A stretch of DNA of 64,000 nt from Chryseobacterium sp. JV274 (lineage in GTDB: Bacteria; Bacteroidota; Bacteroidia; Flavobacteriales; Weeksellaceae): NCBI RefSeq assembly GCF_903969135.1, contig NZ_LR824569.1, positions 3,059,001 to 3,123,000 of the forward strand, read 5' to 3'. The notes beneath the pieces are model-generated. The model saw only the letters and a list, made by a program, of their open reading frames with translations, searched no databases and was not told the origin of the DNA. Shown here one piece after another: positions 47,919 through 56,569 of this stretch. The number at the start of each line of letters is the position of its first letter. Position 1 is the first letter of the stretch. A program made the position numbers and the translations under genes.

Positions 47919-48632
47919 CTACTTACTTATTAATTTCTTATACACCACCTGATTAAGCAACTCTTCTTTACGGGTACGGGAAATAGGAAGCTCAATTTTA
48001 TTAATGAAAAGACGTCCTCCCGAGATCATATCAATATGGGTAATATTGATGAGGTAAGATTTATGAATCCTGAAAAAATGATCTGAAGGAAGAGATTCCT
48101 CAATCGCCTTCATCGTCTGGTGAATAGTCAGTGATTTGTCTTTAAAATGAAGTCTGGTGTAATTCTGCATACTTTCAATATATAAAATATCTACCCAGGA
48201 AACCTTAATAAAGGAGTCGGACTGTCTCACATACAGAAAAGGATCATCCAGAGGTGTATTTTTTTTCAATTTTTCACTGATGATAAACTGCTGCTGGGCC
48301 TTATTTACAGCCTGATAAAAACGGTTAAAGGCAATGGGTTTTAAAAGATAATCCACTACCTGTAAACGGAATCCCTCCAAAGCATATTCAGAATAGGCTG
48401 TGGTAAGAATACACAAAGGCGGATTTTCCAGCTGTTCCAGAAATTCAAGACCAGTAAGATAGGGCATGTTGATATCCAAAAAAAGAAGATCTATTTGGTT
48501 TTCCTTTACTTTGGTGTCTGCTTCCAGTGCTGTAGCGCACGTATCTTCAACGGATAAAAAATCAATTTGACCAGCCAGTTCTTTAAGATGGAATCTTGCA
48601 AGAGGTTCATCATCTATAATCAGGCATTTCAT
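47919..48632 (-). CDS. LytTR-type response regulator
   Basis: 237 residues. The receiver domain has IIDDEP at 5-10 and phosphoacceptor Asp53 in LLFLDINMPYLTG, Thr in LTTAYSEYA and Lys in DYLLKPI. The LytTR DNA-binding domain (residues 135-237) has the typical IKVSWVDILYIESMQNYTRLHF and FFRIHKSYLINI. The start at MKCLIIDDEP is usual for the family; an ATG seven codons upstream overlaps the kinase gene by 11 bases and is also possible. It is co-transcribed behind the histidine kinase. Confidence 0.88.
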   Translation of the reverse strand: MKCLIIDDEPLARFHLKELAGQIDFLSVEDTCATALEADTKVKENQIDLLFLDINMPYLTGLEFLEQLENPPLCILTTAYSEYALEGFRLQVVDYLLKPIAFNRFYQAVNKAQQQFIISEKLKKNTPLDDPFLYVRQSDSFIKVSWVDILYIESMQNYTRLHFKDKSLTIHQTMKAIEESLPSDHFFRIHKSYLINITHIDMISGGRLFINKIELPISRTRKEELLNQVVYKKLISK

Positions 48633-48642
48633 TTTAGGAATA

Positions 48643-49704
48643 TTACAGCTCATGATGATCAGATAAAGTAAGAATTAAAGTTATTTTGAAGATATGATGA
48701 TCTGATTCAATTTTTAAATCATGAGAATCAGGGTATTGCAGCTTTAAACGTTTTTTTACATTTTGAAGACCAATTCCGCCCGCTCCGTCTTTCTTTTTAT
48801 GGGTTGCCATATCGGAATAGGGATTTTCAACATAGAAATAGAGGTTATTGTCTTTTTCTTTACAGGAGATTTTCACATACCCTTTATGCCCGGGAAGTCT
48901 GCAGACATATTTAAAGGCATTTTCAATAAAAGGAACCAGCAGTAAAGGAGCAATAAATGTTTTCCTGTTATCAATTTCCCAGGAAGCCTTTACCCCAAGC
49001 TCATTTCCCCATCTTAATTTTTCTACCTCCACAAGATTCTGAAGGTATTCTATCTCTTTATACAAAGGAACCAAAGGCTGGTTACAATGATACAGCTGAT
49101 ACCGTAGAATATCTGAAAATTTCATCAGTAAAAAATCTGCAAGCTGCGTGTCCGTTTTCATCAGAATATGAATGTGGTTCAGAATATTGAATACCACATG
49201 CGGATTGATCTGATCCTGTAGAAGTTTGAGCTGGTTTTCAAGATGAGCCTGCTGAAGGAGAATATGGTCACGTTCTATTCTTCCGTGTTCTTTATAAAAT
49301 TTTATGCCACATGCCACTCCGGTAATAAGAAAGGAGGCTGGTAAAGACATATAAAAGCCCTGCCATACAATAGGCAGCTGATCTGAAAAACTCTGTGGAA
49401 GAGGGTTTTTTGGAGTGACTTCAAGATAAGTAAAAATAACAGCGAAGATCAGGCTCAATATGAAAATAACAATGACTGCCTGTATCAGAAACTGGTTCAT
49501 CTTTTTTTCCCGTAAGGCTTTTGATAGAAGCTTATTGGTTAAAAAATGGGTGAATGTAAAAGAAGAAGCTGTAATGATAATAGCCTGAATAACAGCAAGA
49601 TATTTTTCTGTAGAAATCTGAATATTACACCACAATACAATAGCAAGAGTAAGCCAGAATATAAAAGTAAATACGTATTCTTTGAAAACAAAAGATTTTG
49701 TCAT
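48643..49704 (-). CDS. LytS-like sensor histidine kinase
   Basis: 353 residues. Four membrane helices occupy residues 10-150 without a large extracytoplasmic domain. The kinase core is of the His_kinase (PF06580) type: QINPHVVFNILNHIHIL with the phosphorylated His in QINPHVVFN (usually NPHFLFN), then LVPFIENAFKYV and GGIGLQNVKKRL. It phosphorylates the LytTR regulator encoded next to it. The signal is unknown. A weak promoter-like TATCTTTA lies upstream. Confidence 0.9.
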   Translation of the reverse strand: MTKSFVFKEYVFTFIFWLTLAIVLWCNIQISTEKYLAVIQAIIITASSFTFTHFLTNKLLSKALREKKMNQFLIQAVIVIFILSLIFAVIFTYLEVTPKNPLPQSFSDQLPIVWQGFYMSLPASFLITGVACGIKFYKEHGRIERDHILLQQAHLENQLKLLQDQINPHVVFNILNHIHILMKTDTQLADFLLMKFSDILRYQLYHCNQPLVPLYKEIEYLQNLVEVEKLRWGNELGVKASWEIDNRKTFIAPLLLVPFIENAFKYVCRLPGHKGYVKISCKEKDNNLYFYVENPYSDMATHKKKDGAGGIGLQNVKKRLKLQYPDSHDLKIESDHHIFKITLILTLSDHHEL

Positions 49705-49728
49705 AGAACTGGAAATAGGTTGATAAAA

Positions 49729-49756
49729 AAATAGAAACTGCAGGGAAACAGTTTCT
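49729..49756 (-). terminator. Weak terminator after the porin-like gene
   Basis: AGAAACTG / CAGTTTCT, 8-bp stem, with a T-run on the minus strand. It separates the barrel gene at 49781 from the kinase. Confidence 0.6.
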
Positions 49757-49780
49757 AATGGTAAAGATAATTTAAGTTTT

Positions 49781-50377
49781 TTAGAACAGGAAATAACCTA
49801 TTCCAAGGGAAAAACTATGGGGTTTGGACTTAAACTCTTTACTGATGCTTGAAAGACCTGTTTCATACCTGAGATCTACCGTGAAGTTTTTATAATCTAC
49901 CCCGATACCTCCCGTAATTCCAATATTGGATTTGTCGAATTTTTTAAAACCTTCCTGCAAAGCCTCAGAAGAAGATAAATTATTATTAAAGGCATAGCTG
50001 TAAACACCTCCGGCAAATGCTCTTACATTAAAATCATTGGTTTTGATGAATTTATACCCTACCACTACAGGAATATCAATAGCGTTCCATGAAAGTTTGG
50101 AAGAGCTTCCGTCTTGGGATTGGTATGATGTTTTTCTTTTGTTGAACAGAGCCTCTCCCTGCACATATAGTCTTCCGATATCCATTCTTGTCATTACTCC
50201 TGCCTGATAACCGAATCCGTATTTCCCTTCTAAGGAAGAAGATTCCGTTGAGGTTTTTGTAAAATTTGCTCCTCCCTTTACTCCGATGTGAAAAGCCGGG
50301 GTCTGCTGTGCTTTCGTTTCTATGGTGCAGGAAATGCACAATAATAGTGAGCTCAGCGCTAAAAATTGCTGCTTCAT
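49781..50377 (-). CDS. Outer-membrane porin-like beta-barrel protein
   Basis: 198 residues. The signal peptide ends SCTIETKAQ. HIGVKGGANFTK is the hallmark opening of the PF13568 outer-membrane barrel family common in Bacteroidota, followed by strands such as GYQAGVMTRMDIG, GYKFIKTNDF and SFSLGIGYFLF, the last being the terminal strand. A role as a small porin or anchoring protein is likely. It ends before the weak terminator ahead of the kinase gene. Confidence 0.8.
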   Translation of the reverse strand: MKQQFLALSSLLLCISCTIETKAQQTPAFHIGVKGGANFTKTSTESSSLEGKYGFGYQAGVMTRMDIGRLYVQGEALFNKRKTSYQSQDGSSSKLSWNAIDIPVVVGYKFIKTNDFNVRAFAGGVYSYAFNNNLSSSEALQEGFKKFDKSNIGITGGIGVDYKNFTVDLRYETGLSSISKEFKSKPHSFSLGIGYFLF

Positions 50378-50493
50378 AAATTAAGTGTTGTTAAAAATCT
50401 GTTGCAAAACAACAATTATGAAGTATGGGATGAAATTTTATTTGATGAACGGTAAAGATACTTTGACAAGAATCTGTTTTAGGGTGAAAAATA

Positions 50494-50521
50494 AAACCGA
50501 AAGTATCTCTACTTCCGGTTT
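50494..50521 (-). terminator. Terminator after the cysteine-rich peptide gene
   Basis: AAACCGGAAGTA pairs with TACTTTCGGTTT on the minus strand (one wobble), with a short loop and AT-rich T-tail. Confidence 0.75.
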
Positions 50522-50528
50522 GCTATTA

Positions 50529-50771
50529 CTAATACGGTTGTTCTTCACAGATCGAAGGTGGATTACATCCGCCGCCGCCAGGATTTCCGCCGCCTCCTAC
50601 AAAGATGCATTGTCCCGGATTTCCGTCTTCATACATTTCACATGCATACCCCCAGGCACATTGGCAGTCGTCCTGACAATTATAAGAATTACCTCCCATA
50701 TGGCAGCCATCTATTCCGCTGCCCAGAATTGTAGTTAAGTCCTTTCTCAAAAGTTTTTTCATTGTTTTCAT
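50529..50771 (-). CDS. Bacteriocin-like leader peptide with cysteine- and glycine-rich core
   Basis: 80 residues. The leader MKTMKKLLRKDLTTILGSG resembles bacteriocin-type leaders ending in a glycine-small residue pair, but differs from the cluster at 34 kb. The core has eight cysteines (GCHMGG, CQDDCQCAWGYACEM, GQCIF, GGCNPPSICEE) and a glycine run (GGGGNPGGGG). The cysteine spacing recalls disulfide-rich peptides, and no modification enzyme is near. The start may instead be the ATG three codons later. Alone, between a barrel gene and a lipoprotein gene. Confidence 0.75.
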   Translation of the reverse strand: MKTMKKLLRKDLTTILGSGIDGCHMGGNSYNCQDDCQCAWGYACEMYEDGNPGQCIFVGGGGNPGGGGCNPPSICEEQPY

Positions 50772-50877
50772 GATTAATTTGGTATTAAATGTTATTGTTT
50801 AAAATTGTACATCCTTGTAAATATAATAAAATTGTCTTAATGAATTGTAAATGAATTGCATGCAGATGCATTATGAG

Positions 50878-50906
50878 AATAAAGCCACTACAGGAGCGGC
50901 TTTATT
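50878..50906. terminator. Terminator between the lipoprotein and peptide genes
   Basis: AATAAAGCC / GGCTTTATT, 9-bp stem, 11-base loop, at the 3' side of the 50929 gene. Confidence 0.75.
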
Positions 50907-50928
50907 ATGATAGATAGAAAGTTTTGTC

Positions 50929-52236
50929 TTAGAAACTGAAATCCTTTTGATACAGCATATATTCTTTTTTGAAAAGAGGAATCGTTCCTTCATATCTGAG
51001 AGGAGCTATTCCAAAACCATAAAACATATCAGCCTGAATTTTGCCTTTTACGGAGATCACGCCTTTTCTTTCAGGAATGAATGTGAGCCCTAAAGATGAA
51101 AGGGCAGAAGCTCTTCCTCTCAATCCGGAATTAGCAATTGGAATAGAAATAAACATCAGTCCTACTGCTCCTTTAGCCTCTACGCCTGCTTCAGCAGACA
51201 GGTTTCCTTCAGCACCGGTGATAACGGGATCTGACTTCTTTTTCAGATTGATATTGAGTGCCGGGGTTTTGCTTACCAGAAAGTTGGCATTTCCTTCAAG
51301 ATCCAAAAGCTGTCCCTGTACTTTTCCTGCCGCTTCTACACCCAGAAAAGGTCCGGCAGAAAGGGTAGGACTTAAAATAAGTCCTGTAGGTCCCAACACA
51401 ATAGGAACAATAGGAATATTCAGGTAATCTGTAGTACTTGCTGTATACCCTAAGCTTCCTACAATACTCGCAGAACTTTTAAGCTGGATGTCATCCATGA
51501 TAAGATTGACATAAAAATCAGCTAAATGTCCCCATGAGAATGTGATATTATAATCAATTTTTGGAGTAAATCCACCTTTTACGTTCACGCTGGATGCTCC
51601 TGCTGAAGATAAAGGAAAAGAAAAAGTTTTATCAAAATTAAAACGGTTGAAGGCAACTATCTTTTGATTTTGGAGATTCTTTGCTTCAATAGAAAGTATT
51701 TTACGATTAATTTCCTGGGAAACCAAGCCTTCTACGGGAACATAATTCACCATTTTCCCATTGATGCTTACAGGTGCTTTATCTGAAGGATCATACACTC
51801 CGCTTAACGTTCCGCTATAGATAAATTCTTCAAGCTTCGCGCTGGAGGCTTGTACAGTAAACTGATTATTGGCCTTAGAAACAGAGCTTACTTTTGAAAG
51901 GATTGTGCTCACCTGGTCACCTTCTACTTTTGTACCAACAATAACGGTTCCTGCCGAAATACTATCCGTTTGCGGAGTTGTACGGCTAAATGTAATTTCC
52001 CTGTCATTGTGAATGGAAATCGCATTGACAGATTCATCATTCAGAATGATAACATTTCTCTGTAAAGTAAGATTTCCTAATGTTTTCATAGGAAATGACT
52101 CTGCGGGCTTTTCAACAGGAGCTTCCGCCGGATCTTCCTGAGAACAAGACGTTAAAAGAAACAAACAGAAAATAGAAAAAATAAGAGAAAAATAAAATTT
52201 TCTGTTGATTTTGAAGAAATTAGATTTCCTTTTCAT
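50929..52236 (-). CDS. Large lipoprotein of unknown function
   Basis: 435 residues. The signal IFCLFLLTSC is followed by a proline- and glutamate-rich linker (EDPAEAPVEKPAESFP). The mature part is beta-rich with long repeats of alternating residues (VKGGFTPKIDYNITFSWGH, LSPTLSAGPFLGVEAAGK, LSAEAGVEAKGAVGLMF). The C-terminal third looks like an outer-membrane-associated or self-assembling beta domain. No enzyme motif is seen. Not part of an obvious operon. Confidence 0.7.
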   Translation of the reverse strand: MKRKSNFFKINRKFYFSLIFSIFCLFLLTSCSQEDPAEAPVEKPAESFPMKTLGNLTLQRNVIILNDESVNAISIHNDREITFSRTTPQTDSISAGTVIVGTKVEGDQVSTILSKVSSVSKANNQFTVQASSAKLEEFIYSGTLSGVYDPSDKAPVSINGKMVNYVPVEGLVSQEINRKILSIEAKNLQNQKIVAFNRFNFDKTFSFPLSSAGASSVNVKGGFTPKIDYNITFSWGHLADFYVNLIMDDIQLKSSASIVGSLGYTASTTDYLNIPIVPIVLGPTGLILSPTLSAGPFLGVEAAGKVQGQLLDLEGNANFLVSKTPALNINLKKKSDPVITGAEGNLSAEAGVEAKGAVGLMFISIPIANSGLRGRASALSSLGLTFIPERKGVISVKGKIQADMFYGFGIAPLRYEGTIPLFKKEYMLYQKDFSF

Positions 52237-52383
52237 AAGCAGTGATTTTAAGTTTTCTCTAATTTAAGTGAATTATTTAAAGATTACAAAAGAATCATAT
52301 TAAATTACTGTCAATAACATAATGGTTTTCAATGGAATTTATATTTTAATTCCTCATAATATATTCCTAAAAAGGCAAAGAAA

Positions 52384-52407
52384 AACCCGCTCTTATGGGA
52401 GCGGGTT
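52384..52407 (-). terminator. Terminator after the 52415-52981 gene
   Basis: AACCCGCTC / GAGCGGGTT, 9-bp GC-rich stem, loop TTATGG, downstream of the TonB-domain gene. Confidence 0.8.
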
Positions 52408-52414
52408 ACTTATA

Positions 52415-52981
52415 TTATTTTTTAAAAGTCAACGCCAAAGGAATAGAAACATTTGATGACACTGGTTTTCCTTTGTCTTCTGCCGGTTTCCACTTGCCTT
52501 TATCTTTCATCCGGTAAAAAGCGGCTTCAATAAATGCATTTACATCTTCATTATTTCCTTTTACATTAGGATTCAGAGCATTTCCTTTAGAATCAACAAC
52601 AAAAGTTATTGTTGATTTGTATGTTTCTGAAGAAAAGTTTAAAAAATCAAGATCCACAGCTTCATATAATAATTTTTGAAAGGCTGCTTTGCCTTTATCA
52701 TATTCAGCTTCTTTAGTGACTTTTGCTTTTGTCGGAGGATCTGCAGCAATCATTTTCTGATCTTCAAGAGAGGCTTTATCTAAAGCATCCTGGTAAGCCG
52801 CTATTTTATCTTCCGTCAAAAGCCATTCTTTTTTCGTTCTTAAATCATTAGGCTTAGGATATTTGTTATACAGAGCCGTTTTCTTTCTTTCATAGCGTGA
52901 ATCTGCCCTTTGAAATTCAGAAATCTGGGCACTGCCGAAAATAAAAGTGAAAATGAATGCTGATGCTAAGACCTTTTTCAT
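52415..52981 (-). CDS. Secreted protein with TonB-like C-terminal domain (3)
   Basis: 188 residues. Signal peptide (LASAFIFTFIFGSAQ), a long helical middle (residues 25-105, rich in K, A and E), then a TonB-like domain: STITFVVDSKGNALNPNVKGNNEDVN, AAFYRMKDKGKWKPAEDKGKPVSSNVSIPLALTF. Like the two proteins at 39 kb it lacks a membrane anchor. The helical part is extra and could be a coiled-coil spacer. It starts 6 bases after the pepT stop, so the two may share a transcript. Confidence 0.75.
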   Translation of the reverse strand: MKKVLASAFIFTFIFGSAQISEFQRADSRYERKKTALYNKYPKPNDLRTKKEWLLTEDKIAAYQDALDKASLEDQKMIAADPPTKAKVTKEAEYDKGKAAFQKLLYEAVDLDFLNFSSETYKSTITFVVDSKGNALNPNVKGNNEDVNAFIEAAFYRMKDKGKWKPAEDKGKPVSSNVSIPLALTFKK

Positions 52982-52987
52982 GATTTA

Positions 52988-54235
52988 TTAAGCTTTTACA
53001 ATATTAATAATTACTTCAGTCGCTTTTTCCATACTTTCCAGAGCTACATACTCATAGGGTCCGTGGAAGTTGATTCCTCCTGCGAAAATATTCGGACATG
53101 GAAGTCCCATATAAGAAAGCTGAGCACCGTCTGTTCCTCCTCTGATTGCCTTGATCTTAGGTTCAATACCAGCTTCAGTCATTGCTTTTGCAGCAAGATC
53201 TACAATGTGCATTTTACCTTCAAACTGCTGCTTCATGTTTCTGTATTGCTCCTTGATCTCCACTTCAGCAGTTCCTTCACCATGCTTTTGATTGAATTCC
53301 GCGATTTTTCCTTCCATGAATTTCTTTCTGGCTTCAAATTTATCTGCATCATGATCACGGATAATGTACTGAAGTTTAGCTTCAGAGATATCAGCGGTAA
53401 TATCCATTAAATGATAGAATCCGTCAAAACCTTTTGTTGTTGAAGGTGTTTCATTAGCCGGAAGTGTCTGAGCAAATTCAGCCGCTAAAAGAGCTGCATT
53501 GATCATTTTTCCGTAAGCATAACCCGGGTGAACGCTCAATCCATGAATTTTTACCACAGCTCCGGCAGCGTTAAAGTTCTCATATTCAAGTTCTCCAACT
53601 TCTCCACCGTCCATTGTATACGCCCATTCAGCACCGAATTTAGCGACATCAAATTTATGTGCTCCTCTTCCGATTTCTTCATCAGGAGTAAATCCTATAG
53701 CAATTCTTCCGTGTTTGATTTCCGGATGAGCAATAAGATATTCTGCAGCCGTTACAATCTCTGCACAACCCGCTTTATCATCAGCACCGAGAAGAGTAGT
53801 TCCGTCAGTAGTAATTAACGTCTGGCCGATATATTTTTTTAAACTTTCAAATCTTGCAGGAGATAATGTGAATCCTGTCGTCTGGTTCAAAAGAAGATCA
53901 TTTCCATCATAATTTTCCCAAACCTGAGGTTTTACATTTTCTCCACTGAAGTCCGGTGAAGTATCATAGTGTGAAATAAATCCGATCGTAGGTCTGTCAT
54001 CATTTTCAAGGTTAGAAGGAACATATCCCATAATATATCCATGCTCATCAATTGAAACATTTTCCAGGCCGATAGTTTTCAGCTCTTCAGTAATGTAATT
54101 GGCAATATCCCACTGGCGGGGAGTAGAAGGTGTAATTTCACTTTCTGCATCGCTGGTTGAATATATTTTTACATAGCTAAGAAAACGGTTCAGTAATTTC
54201 TCTTTCCACAATGGGTTGAATTCTATTGTACTCAT
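52988..54235 (-). CDS. pepT: Tripeptide aminopeptidase (peptidase T)
   Basis: 415 residues of the M20 family. Zinc ligands appear in SHYDTSPDFSGENV, TTLLGADDKAGCAE, FTPDEEIGRGAH (catalytic Glu and ligand Glu) and YTMDGGEVGELEYENFNAAG, with a ligand His in ifAGGINFHGPYE. It trims N-terminal residues from tripeptides in the cytoplasm. Length is normal. A -7 element lies 20 bases upstream. It is divergent from the HMG-CoA lyase-like gene. Confidence 0.95.
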   Translation of the reverse strand: MSTIEFNPLWKEKLLNRFLSYVKIYSTSDAESEITPSTPRQWDIANYITEELKTIGLENVSIDEHGYIMGYVPSNLENDDRPTIGFISHYDTSPDFSGENVKPQVWENYDGNDLLLNQTTGFTLSPARFESLKKYIGQTLITTDGTTLLGADDKAGCAEIVTAAEYLIAHPEIKHGRIAIGFTPDEEIGRGAHKFDVAKFGAEWAYTMDGGEVGELEYENFNAAGAVVKIHGLSVHPGYAYGKMINAALLAAEFAQTLPANETPSTTKGFDGFYHLMDITADISEAKLQYIIRDHDADKFEARKKFMEGKIAEFNQKHGEGTAEVEIKEQYRNMKQQFEGKMHIVDLAAKAMTEAGIEPKIKAIRGGTDGAQLSYMGLPCPNIFAGGINFHGPYEYVALESMEKATEVIINIVKA

Positions 54236-54254
54236 CAGATATCATAAATTTTAA

Positions 54255-54262
54255 CAAAGTTA
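54255..54262 (-). promoter_or_regulatory. -7 promoter element for pepT
   Basis: The minus strand reads TAACTTTG, a match to TAnnTTTG, about 20 bases before the ATG. Confidence 0.45.
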
Positions 54263-54395
54263 GCAAATTTGATGCTGAGAATACGTTATTTGCGATTTAA
54301 TATCAGTTATCGAAATTATAAATCAGATATAAAACTTTGAAAATCAAAATAGTGTTAGCTTTGTATGTACAGTATATTAAGTAGTTTAGTTTTAT

Positions 54396-54403
54396 TATAT
54401 TTG
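54396..54403 (+). promoter_or_regulatory. -7 promoter element for the HMG-CoA lyase-like gene
   Basis: TATATTTG matches TAnnTTTG; a second match, TAGCTTTG, lies at 54356-54363. The ATG is 19 bases beyond the nearer one. Confidence 0.45.
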
Positions 54404-54422
54404 AGAAAATCAAAAAGTAACA

Positions 54423-55271
54423 ATGTTTCTTACCGAATGTCCTAGAGATGCCATGCAGGGATGGGGAGAATTTATCCCTACCGATAAAAAAATAGATTAT
54501 ATCAACTCCTTGATGGATGTTGGCTTTGATGTATTGGATTGTCTGAGTTTTGTTTCTCCGAAAGCAATTCCGCAGATGGCTGATTCTGATGAGGTGGCCG
54601 AAAATATTGACAAATCACGTTCCAAAACGAAGGTTTCAGCAATTATCGGTAATTATAGAGGTGCTGAAAAAGCATTGAAACACCAATCTGTTGATATTCT
54701 TGGTTTTCCGTTTTCTATTTCCGAAACTTTTCAGCACAGAAATACCAATAAAAGTCAGGAAGAAGCTTTTGATGAAATCATTAAAATGCTTGATCTGGTA
54801 AAAAGTGAAGGCAAGCAGCTTAACATCTATTTCTCCATGGCTTTTGGAAATCCATACGGAGAAATGTGGAAATGGGAAGATGTTGATCATTGGGCACAAA
54901 GATTCTCAGATATCGGAGTGAAAGATATTTTATTATCGGATACAACAGGGGTGGCAACACCGGAAACTATTGCCCTTTTGTTTGAAAAAATACCTTCAAA
55001 ATATCCTGAAATCAACTTCGGAGGACATTTTCATAACCGTTATGAAGATTCTTATTCAAAATTAAAAGCGGCTTATGATAAAGGCTGCAGAAGATTTGAC
55101 AGCGCCATCAAGGGAATCGGAGGATGTCCTATGGCTAAAGATGATCTTGTTGGGAATATGCCTACTGAGCAGGTGATTAACTTTATGAGCGTTGAAAAAG
55201 CAGAACATAAACTGAATCTTCTGAATTTTGAAAGTTCTTATAATAAAGCGAAGGATATTTTTCATTTTTAA
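54423..55271 (+). CDS. Hydroxymethylglutaryl-CoA lyase-like enzyme
   Basis: 282 residues with the TIM-barrel HMGL/isopropylmalate-type plan. TECPRDAMQGW replaces the usual E-x-x-R-D-G-x-Q catalytic motif with its key Arg and Asp retained, DCLSFVSPKAIPQM follows, and GIKGIGGCPMAKDDLVGN carries the mobile cysteine loop (GIGGCP). HFHNRYEDSYSKL holds the metal-binding His pair. It splits HMG-CoA to acetoacetate and acetyl-CoA in leucine breakdown. Slightly shorter than animal enzymes. No other leucine-degradation gene is close. Confidence 0.9.
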   Translation: MFLTECPRDAMQGWGEFIPTDKKIDYINSLMDVGFDVLDCLSFVSPKAIPQMADSDEVAENIDKSRSKTKVSAIIGNYRGAEKALKHQSVDILGFPFSISETFQHRNTNKSQEEAFDEIIKMLDLVKSEGKQLNIYFSMAFGNPYGEMWKWEDVDHWAQRFSDIGVKDILLSDTTGVATPETIALLFEKIPSKYPEINFGGHFHNRYEDSYSKLKAAYDKGCRRFDSAIKGIGGCPMAKDDLVGNMPTEQVINFMSVEKAEHKLNLLNFESSYNKAKDIFHF

Positions 55272-55342
55272 AAAGAATAAATCATAAATTTCACAGATCT
55301 AACAATTTAAATAGATCTTAGGATGGATAAGAGTTAAATTTG

Positions 55343-55403
55343 TCATTCCGTTAGGAATCCAGATTGTTTTTTCAATAATGGAATTAAGATTCCTACGGAA
55401 TGA
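55343..55403. repeat. Inverted repeat TCATTCCGT-AGGAATC
   Basis: TCATTCCGTTAGGAATC (55343-55359) is mirrored by GATTCCTACGGAATGA (55388-55403) with one extra base in the left arm and a 28-base centre. It looks like a mobile or dispersed element of the flavobacterial type. No gene overlaps it convincingly. Confidence 0.6.
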
Positions 55404-55498
55404 AAAAAATACGGCTGAACTATCTGTCTTCTTAATGTGTTCAAATATAATGGATTGTGTCCATGATCATATTTAGTATTAATTCCAAAATCGACAAA

Positions 55499-56335
55499 AT
55501 GACTCCAATAATCTCCCCATCCGATTTGAAAAACCTTCCAACAGAAAATCTTATCATTCTTGATGCAAGAACCGGAAAAGACATAAAGCAGAATTACCTT
55601 GAAAGACACATAAAAGGAGCTCGATTCATAGATCTGGATAAAGATCTGGCTGAGATAGGGGAAGATGCTGCTTTTGGCGGGAGACATCCGCTTCCTTCCG
55701 TAAAAAAATTTGCGGAAACACTTTCAAACCTTGGAATTGCAGAAAATTCTCATATCATTGTGTATGATGATAAAAATGCCTCAAATGCTGCTGCAAGAGC
55801 CTGGTGGATGTTAAGATCTTTCGGTTTTGAAAAAGTTCAGGTTCTTGATGGCGGAATGCAGGCCGCTGAAAAAAACGGACTTGAATTTTCTTCTGGAGAG
55901 GAAACATTTGAGAAAGCTTCTCTAATCAAAAAAGAACATTGGTTTCTTCCTGTTTCGAGTTTGGAAGTTGTTGAAAACGAGTTGAAAAACAATTTTTCTA
56001 CGGTCATTGATGTAAGAGATGCCTATCGTTATAAAGGGGAATCTGAACCCATTGACCTGGTTGCGGGGCATATTCCCGGAGCGATCAATATTCCTTTTTC
56101 TGAAAATCTTGATGAAAACGGAAACTTTCTGAATCCGAAAGTGTTAAAAGAAAAATATAAGCAGTTATTAGAGAATAAACCTGAGCATCTGATCATTCAT
56201 TGTGGCTCAGGAGTTACAGCCTGTCATACTATTTTGGCGCTGGACTATGCAGGTTTCCCAGTGCCGGATCTGTATGTAGGTTCATGGAGTGAGTGGAGCA
56301 GAAGAGATGGAAAGGAAATAGCAAAAGAAATGTAA
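55499..56335 (+). CDS. Thiosulfate/3-mercaptopyruvate sulfurtransferase (two rhodanese domains)
   Basis: 278 residues. Two tandem rhodanese domains: the first (LDARTGKDIKQNYLERHIKGA) is inactive as usual, with an NASNAAARAWW segment at the equivalent loop. The second (VIDVRDAYRYKGESEPI, GHIPGAINIPF) carries the active-site cysteine in HCGSGVTACHT (CGSGVTA loop, typical for mercaptopyruvate sulfurtransferases). It moves sulfane sulfur to thiols or cyanide. The ATG at 55499 is preferred to one at 55457 that lies closer to the repeat. Confidence 0.9.
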   Translation: MTPIISPSDLKNLPTENLIILDARTGKDIKQNYLERHIKGARFIDLDKDLAEIGEDAAFGGRHPLPSVKKFAETLSNLGIAENSHIIVYDDKNASNAAARAWWMLRSFGFEKVQVLDGGMQAAEKNGLEFSSGEETFEKASLIKKEHWFLPVSSLEVVENELKNNFSTVIDVRDAYRYKGESEPIDLVAGHIPGAINIPFSENLDENGNFLNPKVLKEKYKQLLENKPEHLIIHCGSGVTACHTILALDYAGFPVPDLYVGSWSEWSRRDGKEIAKEM

Positions 56336-56352
56336 GCAATATGAATACAGAA

Positions 56353-56384
56353 AAAAGGATGTCTAATCAGACATCCTTTTCTTT
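56353..56384. terminator. Terminator after the sulfurtransferase gene
   Basis: 12-bp perfect stem (AAAAGGATGTCT / AGACATCCTTTT) with a 4-base loop. Confidence 0.88.
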
Positions 56385-56409
56385 TATGGTACAATATTTT
56401 CAGCTGTAC

Positions 56410-56553
56410 TTATTTTTTAGTTAAGTGAAACAGAGAAATAATGATGAAGCCTACTCCAGTAATAAAAGGAGGTTGTGCCTGCATCCGGGCTCCTAAATAA
56501 AGCATATATATTCCAAGAAAGGCAAGGGCTACTGCTCCGATTTTTTTTGCCAT
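56410..56553 (-). CDS. Small membrane protein, 47 residues
   Basis: The minus strand codes MAKKIGAVALAFLGIYMLYLG (helix 1), a short ARMQAQPPFIT turn, then GVGFIIISLFHLTKK (helix 2) and a stop. The size, two-helix plan and position 16 bases behind the SufT-like gene on the same strand support a real gene, although no family is recognised. Its downstream side is the terminator at 56353-56384, which can act in both directions. Confidence 0.6.
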   Translation of the reverse strand: MAKKIGAVALAFLGIYMLYLGARMQAQPPFITGVGFIIISLFHLTKK

Positions 56554-56569
56554 TATTTTCTGAATGATT

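Noticed and set aside
49546..49734. Small plus-strand frame over the kinase start
   Set aside because: Antisense to conserved membrane helices of the kinase gene, with no leader or promoter.
55343..55687. Minus-strand frame of 114 residues near the inverted repeat
   Set aside because: It is antisense to the sulfurtransferase start and begins in a repeat; no sensible domain.
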